Positions 1 through 7,302 are shown, counted from the stretch's first letter. The stretch: DNA of 10,783 nucleotides from an uncultured Porphyromonas sp. (GCA_946222055.1 CAMIEW010000010.1:1-10783), one strand, 5' to 3'. The notes: generated by a model not told the origin, from the sequence alone. Translations and numbers: made by a program.

Positions 1-1
1 C

Positions 2-301
2 TGTGAGGTAGGGCTAAGGATCGAGCTGGCAGCCATGTGGGCAGTCGGCATCCAGGTGACGGGAGTCCAGTTCTTCCAGAGCCTCGGCAAGGCAGCTCGT
101 GCCCTCCTGCTGAGCTTCTCGCGACAGCTGATCTTCCTTGTACCTGCACTGGCTATCCTTCCCCGAGTCATGGGTCTTACCGGAGTCTGGACCGCACTGC
201 CGGTAGCAGACGTACTATCGATGATCCTATGCCTGACGATGACCTCGTCCTACTTCCGCAAGCTAGCTCACCCCTATGGTCGGCCTAAGCATCACTCATA
301 A
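2..301 (+). CDS. MATE-family multidrug/Na+ efflux protein, C-terminal fragment
   Basis: This is the last 99 codons of a gene whose start lies left of the window; the frame is open from base 2. The visible protein has the feel of the last transmembrane helices of a MATE (NorM/DinF-like) antiporter. A GIQVTGVQFFQSLGKA stretch is followed by a basic-flanked helix (roughly LSFSRQLIFLVPALAILP), a short GLTGVWTALPVADVLS segment and one more hydrophobic helix before a basic tail. Known family members use a Na+ or H+ gradient to export cationic drugs across the inner membrane. The stop codon is 2 nt before the ATG of the metallophosphoesterase gene, so the two are probably cotranscribed and perhaps translationally coupled. 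The ATG at 35 is an internal Met, not the real start. The substrate cannot be judged from this fragment. Confidence 0.8.
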   Translation, partial: CEVGLRIELAAMWAVGIQVTGVQFFQSLGKAARALLLSFSRQLIFLVPALAILPRVMGLTGVWTALPVADVLSMILCLTMTSSYFRKLAHPYGRPKHHS

Positions 302-303
302 GC

Positions 304-1374
304 ATGCGCTATCTTTTCTTCGTCTTAGTACAGATCGCAGCGGGCTATGCTCTCTGCCGCTATGCAGGACGTCGAGTCTCGGGGGACCGGCTGCTCAGTA
401 GAGTACTTAAGTGGTGCGCAATAGCACTTCCGATCCTCTCCCTCGGGATTATCCAGACCACTTCTCTCCAGGGTGACGGGACCCCTGAGCTGGTGACAGA
501 CCTACTCATCGCAGAGATCTACTTTGTCTCGCTCTTCATCCCCTTTGACAGCGCCACCAAGTGCCGCTATGGTCGCATGACCGCCCTACTCTGCCTATTG
601 CTAATCTTACCGGTGATGATCGCAGGGAGAAGAAATGTCCGAGAGCCGATCACTACCCACTACCGCATCGTAGTTCCTGACGAGAAACCCTCAGACAGCG
701 TCCGAATAGCACTCGTGACGGACATTCACTTAGGCAACCTCTTCGGAGAGGAGGATCTTGCAAGGATGGGGAAAATGATCGAGCAAGCTTCCCCTGACTA
801 TGTCTTCATCGGGGGAGATCTGATCGATCGGAACCTAAGCGAAGTGGACACCCTCACGGCAGCGCCCTACTTCGACCGCATAAGAGAGAGGACCACAGGT
901 CTCTACTTCATCCTTGGCAACCATGAGTACTACGAGGACTTGGATGAGAATGTGCAGTGGATCTCCTCACTGGGGACGCTTCTCCGTGACAGCGTGGTGA
1001 GTCTCCGACCGGACCTCTATCTGATCGGACGAGACTACTATAGAGCCTGGGATGAGAACGTGTTGCCACTCAGCAACTTGGTGGATCAGATACCGGATGG
1101 AGCGACCACGATACTGCTGCAGCACCGGCCTCGTGAGCACTGGGAGAGAGACCCAGAGGTCAGCGGGATAGACCTTACCCTCACGGGACACACCCACGCC
1201 GGGCAGATCTTCCCGATGCAGATCTTCCAGCCGCTCCTCTTTAGTCACAACTATGGCTGCCACTCATCCGACGGCGGCACGCTCATCATCTCCTCAGGCT
1301 ATGGTGCCTCCACCTCGCGTCTCCGCATCGGGAGCCGGTCCGAGATCGTTATCATTGACCTCCTTCTCAAGTGA
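304..1374 (+). CDS. Membrane-anchored calcineurin-like metallophosphoesterase (YkuE/YaeI-like)
   Basis: A 356-residue protein with a hydrophobic N-terminal third and a phosphoesterase domain. Probable membrane segments lie near residues 3-20, 36-52, 65-81 and 92-108. The catalytic part, about 133-355, carries the five metallophosphoesterase blocks in order: VTDIH (D140, H142), GGDLIDRN (D172), GNHEYY (N206, H207), LLQHRP (H274) and TGHTHAGQ (H296, H298). These residues bind a two-metal centre in this family. The membrane-anchored YkuE/YaeI group includes lipid phosphoesterases such as UDP-diacylglucosamine or phosphoglycolipid hydrolases, but substrates are poorly known and I do not assign one. 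The start is 2 nt after the MATE stop, supporting an operon. No clear terminator follows; the next 80 bases hold only a weak 4-bp dyad. Confidence 0.88.
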   Translation: MRYLFFVLVQIAAGYALCRYAGRRVSGDRLLSRVLKWCAIALPILSLGIIQTTSLQGDGTPELVTDLLIAEIYFVSLFIPFDSATKCRYGRMTALLCLLLILPVMIAGRRNVREPITTHYRIVVPDEKPSDSVRIALVTDIHLGNLFGEEDLARMGKMIEQASPDYVFIGGDLIDRNLSEVDTLTAAPYFDRIRERTTGLYFILGNHEYYEDLDENVQWISSLGTLLRDSVVSLRPDLYLIGRDYYRAWDENVLPLSNLVDQIPDGATTILLQHRPREHWERDPEVSGIDLTLTGHTHAGQIFPMQIFQPLLFSHNYGCHSSDGGTLIISSGYGASTSRLRIGSRSEIVIIDLLLK

Positions 1375-1456
1375 CTGTATACTCTTGGATAAGCACTCAA
1401 GGGCTGTAACCTCACACTAAGTCATCGCATCAGGACCACATCAGTGATACCTTCAG

Positions 1457-1540
1457 ACTAATATCGGTATTAGTGATTACTATAGTCGGTATTAGTCAAC
1501 ACTAATACCGGTAATAGATGCAACTCTTACCGGTATTAGA
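1457..1540 (+). repeat. Array of four 18-bp palindromic units at 22-bp period, upstream of tig
   Basis: Four units start at 1457, 1479, 1501 and 1523, exactly 22 bp apart: ACTAATATCGGTATTAGT, ACTATAGTCGGTATTAGT, ACTAATACCGGTAATAGA and ACTCTTACCGGTATTAGA. The consensus ACTAATACCGGTATTAGT is a perfect palindrome. The 4-bp spacers gatt, caac and tgca are unrelated to each other. No fifth unit is visible 22 bp to either side. A second copy lies inverted at 9944-10027. The array ends 201 nt before the tig start codon and 153 nt before the tig -7 element, so it is probably not transcribed from that promoter and would act as DNA. Four identical-phase dyads two helical turns apart suggest binding sites for a dimeric protein on one face of the helix; that function is inference. 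Confidence 0.93.
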
Positions 1541-1559
1541 TATTCGCGATCTTTCCCCG

Positions 1560-1573
1560 CTGGTTTCCAGACT
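1560..1573 (+). repeat. Small conserved dyad CTGG-N3-CCAG following array 1
   Basis: CTGGTTTCCAGACT begins 20 nt after the end of the palindrome array. The second array is followed, at exactly the same offset and in the same orientation relative to it, by CTGATTGTCAGACT. The dyad arms changed together (CTGG/CCAG against CTGA/TCAG), so symmetry is kept, and the ACT tail is identical. The match is short, so it could be chance, but the identical offset argues that the repeated element extends to about 117 bp. Confidence 0.5.
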
Positions 1574-1635
1574 TCTACACAAGACCTCCTTAGTACTCTT
1601 AGGCAAGGGTTCTGTTGGCCTTATATGCTACCCTC

Positions 1636-1689
1636 TTTTGCCTCTGCCTTGATAGGGCAGACACTGAGGGTTGGGCAATAGAGGCAAAA
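1636..1689. repeat. Inverted repeat around the tig promoter spacer
   Basis: TTTTGCCTCT (1636-1645) is a perfect inverted match to AGAGGCAAAA (1680-1689), 34 nt apart. A second smaller dyad, CTGCC and GGCAG, lies inside. The right arm falls between the proposed -33 and -7 elements of tig, so it would be placed to bind a repressor or other regulator. A 10-bp match at this spacing could also be accidental. Confidence 0.4.
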
Positions 1690-1701
1690 ATGCTAACTTT
1701 G
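1671..1701 (+). promoter_or_regulatory. tig promoter (Bacteroidota type)
   Basis: TAACTTTG at 1694-1701 fits the Bacteroidota -7 element TAnnTTTG exactly. TTG at 1671-1673, 20 nt upstream, fits the -33 element. Transcription would begin near 1708, giving an A-rich leader of about 34 nt without a Shine-Dalgarno site, as is common in this phylum. Confidence 0.7.
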
Positions 1702-1741
1702 CACGCTAACAACTGAAACTAAATCACATAAATACATAACA

Positions 1742-3157
1742 ATGGATATCACTCTCGTAGAGCAGAAAGATAACTTTGCCCGTATAGACGTAACCGTCGA
1801 GAAGTCGGACTACGCCGAGGACTACAAGAAGCGTCTCAATAGCATCAGCGCCAACGCCTCGATGCGCGGGTTCCGCAAGGGACACGTGCCCAAGGGGCTT
1901 ATCCTAAAGATGTACGGCGACAGCATCCATGTCGACGCAGTGAGCGAGGCTGTTACAACCAAGCTAATGGACTTCATCCGAGAGAAGGAGCTGAAGACCA
2001 TCGGTCAGCCTATCATGCCGAAGGAGCTGAATCAGGGTGACAAGCTTCTGCAAGACGAGATGACTATTACCTTCCACCTTGCACTCATTCCTCCAGTGAG
2101 TGAGGACATCCTGGGCAGCGATGATCATCTGACCTATTACCACCCAATGATTAACGAGGAAGAGGTCACAAAGCAGCTGGACCGCCTACAGCAGTCCAAC
2201 TCGAAGTTTGTCGAGGGAGATCACATCGTACCCAATGCATTCATCTCCGGCACCCTTGCAGAGCTGGACGGTGATACCCCCAAGGAGGACGGCATCCAGG
2301 TAGAGCGGACGCTGGTCTATCCGGACTTTATGACTGACGAGGAGGAGAAGGCAAAGTTTGACAATGCTCCTAAGGATAGCATTGTTGTCTTCAATCCTTA
2401 CAAGGCCTATGGCGCTAAGAAGTCTGAGCTGAAGGCTCTCTTCCGTCTTGATGACATGAGCGATGAGGAAGTGGAGAAGTACAAGGACAGCGACTTCTCT
2501 TACGAGATCAAGGAGATCAGCTACTCTAAGCGCGCAGAGCTGGATCAGGAGTTCTTCGACACTGTCTTCGGTCCTGACCAGGTACACTCTGAGGAGGAGG
2601 CTCGCGAGGAGTTGAAGTCCAGGATGGAGCAGAATATCAAGGCTAATGCCGACTACAAGTTTACTGAGGACCTCATTGATCTCATCGCCAACGAGAAGAC
2701 CGACAAGGTCGATCTTGCTGAGGATACGATCAAGGAGTGGTACAAGGGCTCCGAGATGGCCAAGGATCAGACAGACGAGGAGATCGACAGCAACCTCAAG
2801 GAGCTGATGAAGGGTCTGAAGCTAGACATTATCATCAACCACTATACAGAGAAGTACGGTCTCGAGGTCAGTGAGGAGGATCTGACGAACTTCACTCGCT
2901 CCTACGTGATTAATCAGCTGGCACAGATCGGTCTCTCCTCACCTACTGAGGATATGATCGAGGGACAGGTACAGCGTGCACTCAGCAATGATAACTTCCG
3001 CTACAACACCCAGCAGAACATGCTGCGTCAGATGGTTGCCCAGAAGATCCACGAGGAGGGTCTACTGACGATCGAGACCAAGGAGGTGACTCCGGATGAG
3101 CTCCAGAAGATCATCACGGAGGGCGACGAGAAGTCTGAGGAGGAGGCTGCTGAGTAA
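1742..3157 (+). CDS. tig: Trigger factor, ribosome-associated chaperone
   Basis: A 471-residue protein that fits trigger factor over its whole length. Trigger factor docks at the ribosomal tunnel exit and shields nascent chains. The N-terminal ribosome-binding domain (about 1-115) carries the docking loop GFRKGHVP at residues 43-50; the more usual form is GFRxGKxP, so H48 replaces the common Lys. The middle region (about 160-265) sits where the FKBP-type prolyl isomerase domain lies but is divergent and acidic, as in other Bacteroidota. The C-terminal part (about 270-450) is helical and charged, forming the chaperone arms, and the protein ends in an acidic tail (EGDEKSEEEAAE). The gene has its own promoter and a terminator 45 nt after the stop, so it appears monocistronic. 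The ATG at 1742 is the only sensible start given the promoter and the MDITLVEQKDN opening. Confidence 0.95.
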   Translation: MDITLVEQKDNFARIDVTVEKSDYAEDYKKRLNSISANASMRGFRKGHVPKGLILKMYGDSIHVDAVSEAVTTKLMDFIREKELKTIGQPIMPKELNQGDKLLQDEMTITFHLALIPPVSEDILGSDDHLTYYHPMINEEEVTKQLDRLQQSNSKFVEGDHIVPNAFISGTLAELDGDTPKEDGIQVERTLVYPDFMTDEEEKAKFDNAPKDSIVVFNPYKAYGAKKSELKALFRLDDMSDEEVEKYKDSDFSYEIKEISYSKRAELDQEFFDTVFGPDQVHSEEEAREELKSRMEQNIKANADYKFTEDLIDLIANEKTDKVDLAEDTIKEWYKGSEMAKDQTDEEIDSNLKELMKGLKLDIIINHYTEKYGLEVSEEDLTNFTRSYVINQLAQIGLSSPTEDMIEGQVQRALSNDNFRYNTQQNMLRQMVAQKIHEEGLLTIETKEVTPDELQKIITEGDEKSEEEAAE

Positions 3158-3202
3158 GGGATTCCTCCCTATTTAGCGCTCACTATATCAAGCAAGCTAT
3201 GT

Positions 3203-3244
3203 AAAGCCTGAGGCTACTTTTCGAGTAGTTTCAGGCTTTTCTAT
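3203..3244 (+). terminator. Rho-independent terminator of tig
   Basis: AAAGCCTGA (3203-3211) pairs with TCAGGCTTT (3231-3239), and CTACT (3214-3218) with AGTAG (3224-3228) around a TTTCG loop. The two intervening GG/TT positions form G-U pairs in RNA, giving a 16-bp stem. A short T-rich run follows. It lies 45 nt after the tig stop. Confidence 0.88.
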
Positions 3245-3296
3245 TCTCCTTTCCGCACTTTTGGGTATATTTCTGATCCATCAAGCACTATTCTAT

Positions 3297-4124
3297 ATGA
3301 TCGTATCCCATACATCTCCATTTACACGAGTATCTCAGACAGCTCGCTCGCTCTTTCTTGTGGTATTTCTCGCATCCCTTCTATACACTATTCCACTTCA
3401 AGCTAGGGATAAGGAGGGAAACTTTATCGTCGTCATCGATGCTGGGCATGGAGGACATGATAGTGGAGCTAAGGGCAAATTCTCTTACGAGAAAGATATC
3501 GTCCTGTCTGTCTCGAAGAAAGTCGGTGCTAAGCTCGGCGAGACTGCCCCTCAGATCAAGGTCTACTACAGCAGACCGGACAATAAATTCATCGGCCTCC
3601 AGGACAGAGCTCGCTTCGCCATCAGCAAGAATGCAGACCTCTTCGTCTCCATACACGCCAACGCAAGCAACAGCCACTCCCCCAGTGGAACTGAGACCTA
3701 TGTACTGGGACTTCACCGGACAGAGGACAACCTTAGGGTTGCGATGAAGGAGAATAGCGCTATTCTCCTCGAGGACAATTACTCCAAGAAGTACGAGGAC
3801 TTCGACCCGACCTCGAGCGAGTCATACATCATATTTCAATTCATGGCCAATAAGCACTTAGAGAACAGTCTCAGGCTCGCCAAGCTGGTCCAGAGTGGAT
3901 TTAAGTCTGCCAATCGATATGACCGAGGTGTGCGACAGGCGGGATTTCTGGTGCTGAGAGAGGCTGCCATGCCTAGCGTTCTGATCGAGATAGGGTTTAT
4001 CTCCAATCGTGAGGAAGAGCGTTATCTTAATTCCCAAAAGGGCCAGACGAAAATAGCGAATGAGATCGCCACCGCGATCATAAACTACGAGCGACAGATC
4101 AGGAAGAGATCCGGTAAGCAGTAA
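3297..4124 (+). CDS. Secreted N-acetylmuramoyl-L-alanine amidase (Amidase_3, AmiC-like)
   Basis: A zinc amidase that cleaves the amide bond between MurNAc and L-Ala in peptidoglycan, typically during daughter-cell separation. Numbering from the ATG at 3297 (275 residues), the signal peptide is clear: a basic n-region, hydrophobic SLFLVVFLASLLYTIPLQA, and likely cleavage after A36. The mature protein is almost only the catalytic domain. The expected ligands and catalytic residue are present: H51 in VIDAGHGGHDSGA, E65, H120 in ADLFVSIHANA, and E231 in SVLIEIGFISN. The frame opens earlier with a TTG at 3261, but that would add residues before a normal signal peptide, so I prefer 3297. A loose -7-like element, TATATTTC at 3266-3273, has no convincing -33 partner. 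The gene ends at a strong palindrome facing the convergent channel gene. No LysM or SPOR domain is present. Confidence 0.92.
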   Translation: MIVSHTSPFTRVSQTARSLFLVVFLASLLYTIPLQARDKEGNFIVVIDAGHGGHDSGAKGKFSYEKDIVLSVSKKVGAKLGETAPQIKVYYSRPDNKFIGLQDRARFAISKNADLFVSIHANASNSHSPSGTETYVLGLHRTEDNLRVAMKENSAILLEDNYSKKYEDFDPTSSESYIIFQFMANKHLENSLRLAKLVQSGFKSANRYDRGVRQAGFLVLREAAMPSVLIEIGFISNREEERYLNSQKGQTKIANEIATAIINYERQIRKRSGKQ

Positions 4125-4138
4125 TCGAGTCTGTATAC

Positions 4139-4183
4139 GAAGAGAGGGAGATGTACCAGTAACTGACACATCTCCCTCTCTTC
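4139..4183. terminator. Shared palindrome between convergent amidase and channel genes
   Basis: A perfect 16-bp inverted repeat, arms 4139-4154 (ending in GGGAGATGT) and 4168-4183 (starting ACATCTCCC), around a 13-nt loop. It sits 14 nt after the amidase stop and 18 nt after the end of the opposing gene, so it can end transcription from both sides. T-runs are poor on both strands, so it may work as a hairpin barrier or RNA 3'-end stabiliser rather than a classical intrinsic terminator. Confidence 0.78.
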
Positions 4184-4201
4184 TGTACTAGGTTGACTTA
4201 G

Positions 4202-5518
4202 TTACTCCTCAGTATCGTCAGCAGAGCTATGCTCTTGCTTAGACTTAAGCATCTCCTTGAGCTCTGGCTCAGTGGAGGACGCAAGATTATTGGAGGAAAT
4301 CTTCTGGTAGATCTTCAGGTCAAAGAGCGAGATCACTGCCATTAGGTGCTCAAATGTATTGGCAGCAATGGTCTCATGCATGTTCCAGTTGGACGTCTTG
4401 GTGAAGAAGCGGACAAGCAGCGGCAAGCCCATCTCTGTCATAGGCTTCTGGTAGCACATCGCAGCGTAGTTGTGATCTACGGCATCAGATTTCTCTAAGA
4501 ACTTAAGCACATAGTTACGGAAGAGCCCAAGGTTGGTAACTCTTACCTGCGTCAGATCATCGGTCAGGCTCTGCTTACTGTTCTCATCAGCCACTTCTGC
4601 GATGAGCTGGTCCATCACTTCGCTCACCATACCGGAGCGACGTAGCCGCTCGATCAGCTCATCATCTACGTATCGAATGGAGGACATATCGATGTAGATG
4701 GCTCTAGCACAGAGACGAGCATTGGAGCGTTGCATGTGCGACCAATTCTGTACCGTATTGCTGACAAGCGTATAGGGAGGGATGGTGTACATAGAGTTGT
4801 CAAATCCCTTGACCTTTACCGTTGTCAGGGAGATCTCCATAACGTCCCCGTCGACATCCTTACCCGGCACAGTGATCCAGTCGCCCACATGGACCATATC
4901 ACTACCGGTCAGCTGTATACTGGCCACGAATCCGAGGATGGTGTCCTTAAAGATCAGCATCAGCACTGCCGACAGGGCTGCCAGGCTCCCAAATATTGTG
5001 CTCATATTGATGCGGAAGAGCAACGATATCACAACAAGTACAGCCAAGAAGATAGCCAGCACCTTAAAGGCCTGCAGAAGTGCCACCGTGGGATTATCCC
5101 TATATCGGGGTTGCTTCAGCATCCATGCCCTACCTGTGTCGATCACACTGATAAGGAATGAAAAGAAGAAGTACGTCTGGCAAAGTCTCGCAATCAGCAA
5201 AAGGCCTCCATATACGGCTCCTCCATCGGGGAATGGAAGCGTCAGTAGACCGATAAAGATAGAGGTAATGATCAGGCTGACTAACTTGCTCAGGACTTTC
5301 TTACTGCGGGCATCCGCAGTGGAGCTGCTAAACCAAGGGATCTTCCCTAGGAGTCCCCTCAGCCCCTTGATGAAAATCAGTCGGAGTATAAAGTCCAGCA
5401 GAGCTAGGAATACGACGACAATCCCCAGCACAAGCATCTCGTATGCAAAGGATCCATGCTCTATACCAAGATCAAAGCTAGTAATAAACTTTAGGAGTAA
5501 GGCCCTGATATCATCCAT
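4202..5518 (-). CDS. Mechanosensitive ion channel, MscS superfamily, YbdG-like
   Basis: A 438-residue inner-membrane protein resembling E. coli YbdG, a miniconductance mechanosensitive channel that releases solutes on hypo-osmotic shock. Five hydrophobic segments are visible, near 25-47, 76-95, 101-124, 148-169 and 174-203. The last is the pore-lining helix running into the MscS beta domain: SLAALSAVLMLIFKDTILGFVASIQL, then DMVHVGDWITVPGKDVDGDVMEISLTTVKVKGFDN, a stretch that is highly conserved in YbdG-type proteins. A soluble C-terminal domain (about 265-400) and a polar acidic tail follow. Its ATG is 21 nt after the stop of the unrecognised upstream gene, with no promoter visible between, so the two are probably cotranscribed. 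The convergent palindrome at 4139-4183 ends the unit. Confidence 0.92.
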   Translation of the reverse strand: MDDIRALLLKFITSFDLGIEHGSFAYEMLVLGIVVVFLALLDFILRLIFIKGLRGLLGKIPWFSSSTADARSKKVLSKLVSLIITSIFIGLLTLPFPDGGAVYGGLLLIARLCQTYFFFSFLISVIDTGRAWMLKQPRYRDNPTVALLQAFKVLAIFLAVLVVISLLFRINMSTIFGSLAALSAVLMLIFKDTILGFVASIQLTGSDMVHVGDWITVPGKDVDGDVMEISLTTVKVKGFDNSMYTIPPYTLVSNTVQNWSHMQRSNARLCARAIYIDMSSIRYVDDELIERLRRSGMVSEVMDQLIAEVADENSKQSLTDDLTQVRVTNLGLFRNYVLKFLEKSDAVDHNYAAMCYQKPMTEMGLPLLVRFFTKTSNWNMHETIAANTFEHLMAVISLFDLKIYQKISSNNLASSTEPELKEMLKSKQEHSSADDTEE

Positions 5519-5539
5519 TGATTTACTTCTTTATTGCGT

Positions 5540-6379
5540 TTATAGATACTTGATGTCATAGCGACGGGTATACTCCCTCGCCTCCCCATCCTTGATCTCC
5601 TTGATCTCGTGTCTTACCTGCAGCGGCTGATCGAAGCGATCACAGAGGTAGGAAGCAAGCAGGTGATAGTGGTAGTCCGGACGACGGATCACCATAGAGG
5701 AGATCAGATTTGAGGACCGGGAGCCGAGGGAAAAGCTAGAGAGGAAGTTGATCGAGTTATCATCGCAGAGATAATTGAGGTCAGGGAAGACCCGATTACC
5801 TACATTGCTATAGTAAGTCATCTCCTGGAGATACTCCCCTCCACGTCCGATGATGGAAGTAATATTCCCCTCCTGGTCCCAGGTCACGTCCATCTCATCT
5901 TCCTGACTAAGTATGCTGTCGAGCTGACCTCCGTAGAGCTTGAGGTCCCAGTGCTCCTCCTTACCACTCTTCCGTCTGAAGGAGAGTGACGTTCCCATAC
6001 CGAAGGGATCCAGATCTATGGTCGTAATCTCCGGAGTATTGCACTCCTCCATGCAGTCTGTCTCTACGACCAATAGTTTCCTGTCGTACACCTCTGCCTC
6101 GATCAGAGACTCCCTGGTACGGTATCCCTGCTCGTCGAGGGCGATCCTCCGTGCCCAAGAAAACTTCTCGTCCTCATCCCATCCAAAGGTGAGTACAGAG
6201 GAAGGACGACTACCCTCATAGCACGTGATGGAGTCAATGAGCGAAGTAGGAGTCTCTACTCTATGATGACGGCTCTTGATGAGGTTATAGATGTATATAC
6301 CGGTGACAGCTCCTACTGACATGGTCGCCAGGTCTCTCAGTATATCGCGAGCTGCAGCGTTGATAGAGGTTTGGCTCAT
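5540..6379 (-). CDS. Hypothetical protein, possibly DUF4595-like beta-rich protein
   Basis: I do not recognise this 279-residue protein with confidence. Residues 18-35 (ATMSVGAVTGIYIYNLIK) are moderately hydrophobic and could be a weak membrane anchor, but there is no lipobox or clean signal peptide. The rest looks beta-rich and extracellular in style: short strands with aromatic residues, VTWDQEGNITSIIG near 165-178, and a C-terminal stretch with NRVFPDLNYL, LGSRSSNLISSM and a final RRYDIKYL. That order recalls the Bacteroidota-specific DUF4595 group, usually lipoproteins, but this is a resemblance only. Five cysteines (53, 109, 113, 205, 246) are present. A -7 element at 6423-6430 places transcription start about 37 nt before the ATG, supporting the start at 6379. 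It precedes the channel gene by 21 nt, so a role linked to the cell envelope is plausible but unproven. Confidence 0.75.
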   Translation of the reverse strand: MSQTSINAAARDILRDLATMSVGAVTGIYIYNLIKSRHHRVETPTSLIDSITCYEGSRPSSVLTFGWDEDEKFSWARRIALDEQGYRTRESLIEAEVYDRKLLVVETDCMEECNTPEITTIDLDPFGMGTSLSFRRKSGKEEHWDLKLYGGQLDSILSQEDEMDVTWDQEGNITSIIGRGGEYLQEMTYYSNVGNRVFPDLNYLCDDNSINFLSSFSLGSRSSNLISSMVIRRPDYHYHLLASYLCDRFDQPLQVRHEIKEIKDGEAREYTRRYDIKYL

Positions 6380-6422
6380 ATTTGAAGAAGTTCTTGTGTT
6401 ATTTACTAATATGATCTACATA

Positions 6423-6430
6423 CAAATCTA
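6423..6430 (-). promoter_or_regulatory. -7 element for the hypothetical/channel operon
   Basis: Read on the minus strand this is TAGATTTG, an exact TAnnTTTG match 49 nt before the ATG at 6379. No good -33 TTG is found at the usual 19-20 nt spacing. It lies in the 152-nt gap after tsaB, in which I see no convincing terminator hairpin. Confidence 0.5.
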
Positions 6431-6531
6431 CCATATTTATCCACAATGTCTGTCCCCTGCACTCAAAACCTAGTGTAGAGATCTATGAGAAAAGAGTAGT
6501 TATATAGAAATTCGGCGGGATCAGTAGCCTT

Positions 6532-7302
6532 TTAGCTCTTACCCAAGGTGCGAGAGAGGACCTTATTGACACTCTTCTTCGCTTCGTACTCCTTAAGATA
6601 GTAGGGCTCCCAGTAAGCCACATCCTCAGTTTGCCCGAGGGAGATGCGCTTCACCACAGAGCCAAGCATTGCATCCGCACGCGGGTGCAGGTCGTATATC
6701 AGATGGGATCCCGGTAAGATAGTATCAAAGATCTCCTTAGCCTTCTCGGCACCATTACCGAAGTAGTAAAGGAGCTTGTCTCCGACTATCTCCTGTAACC
6801 TTTCCTGACTCTGCACATCTGTCAGGACCACTGCAGCGATATCGGTCTGAGGCTCCACCACACCGAGGTAATTTTTATCATAGCTACCCGTATAAATGGC
6901 CGTATAGACCTCCATTCTACGAGCGTCTATCATAGGCATGAGGAGAGCATGAGGATAGTCAAGCTCATCCTCCATATCGAAGATCGTCATCGCCAGTAGC
7001 TCTGTCGTCATGACAGATACCAGCGGGATACCGAGAGTCCAGCAGAGCCCCTTCGCGTAGGCAGCCCCGATACGGAGACCGGTATAGCTCCCCGGACCAT
7101 TGGAGACTCCGACTCCCTTTAGATCTCGTTTATAGTCGATCTTGCTCAACATACGTGCAGCAATATCGGCAAGCTGCTCGGCATGCTTATTGGATCCCTG
7201 AGTCTCCTCGTAGTCAACGATCTCATCCCTAGTCCCCAGCGCTACAGAGCAAACCTCGGTAGAGGTGTCTAGGAGCAGAAAATACTCATCTTTCATATAC
7301 AT
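6532..7302 (-). CDS. tsaB: tRNA threonylcarbamoyladenosine biosynthesis protein TsaB
   Basis: A 256-residue protein of the TsaB (YeaZ) family. TsaB is an ASKHA-fold partner of TsaD that, with TsaE and TsaC, makes the universal t6A37 modification on ANN-decoding tRNAs. The family pattern is clear: an N-terminal LLLDTSTEVCSVAL strand-turn, the KHAEQL motif near residues 39-44, and the signature GVGVSNGPGSYTGLRIG near 63-79 followed by AKGLCWTLGIPLVSV. PMIDARRMEVYTAIY occurs near 123-137, a typical block. It lacks the long metal-binding domain that would make it TsaD. Two in-frame ATGs, 7302 and 7296, are equally possible; they differ by two residues. The gene starts 42 nt after the topA stop on the same strand with no promoter between, so topA-tsaB is probably one operon. 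Confidence 0.93.
   Translation of the reverse strand: MYMKDEYFLLLDTSTEVCSVALGTRDEIVDYEETQGSNKHAEQLADIAARMLSKIDYKRDLKGVGVSNGPGSYTGLRIGAAYAKGLCWTLGIPLVSVMTTELLAMTIFDMEDELDYPHALLMPMIDARRMEVYTAIYTGSYDKNYLGVVEPQTDIAAVVLTDVQSQERLQEIVGDKLLYYFGNGAEKAKEIFDTILPGSHLIYDLHPRADAMLGSVVKRISLGQTEDVAYWEPYYLKEYEAKKSVNKVLSRTLGKS

Noticed and set aside
1375..1405. Terminator after the metallophosphoesterase gene
   Set aside because: Only a 4-bp CTTG/CAAG dyad with a 10-nt loop and no T-run is visible.
1457..1540. CRISPR array
   Set aside because: Repeat-like units are palindromic and 18 bp long, the spacers are only 4 bp, and no cas genes are present.
3261..3296. TTG start for the amidase at 3261
   Set aside because: The ATG at 3297 gives a normal signal peptide; the extra residues would precede it and overlap a possible promoter element.
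6481..6531. Terminator after tsaB
   Set aside because: No stable hairpin followed by a T-run could be found on the minus strand.
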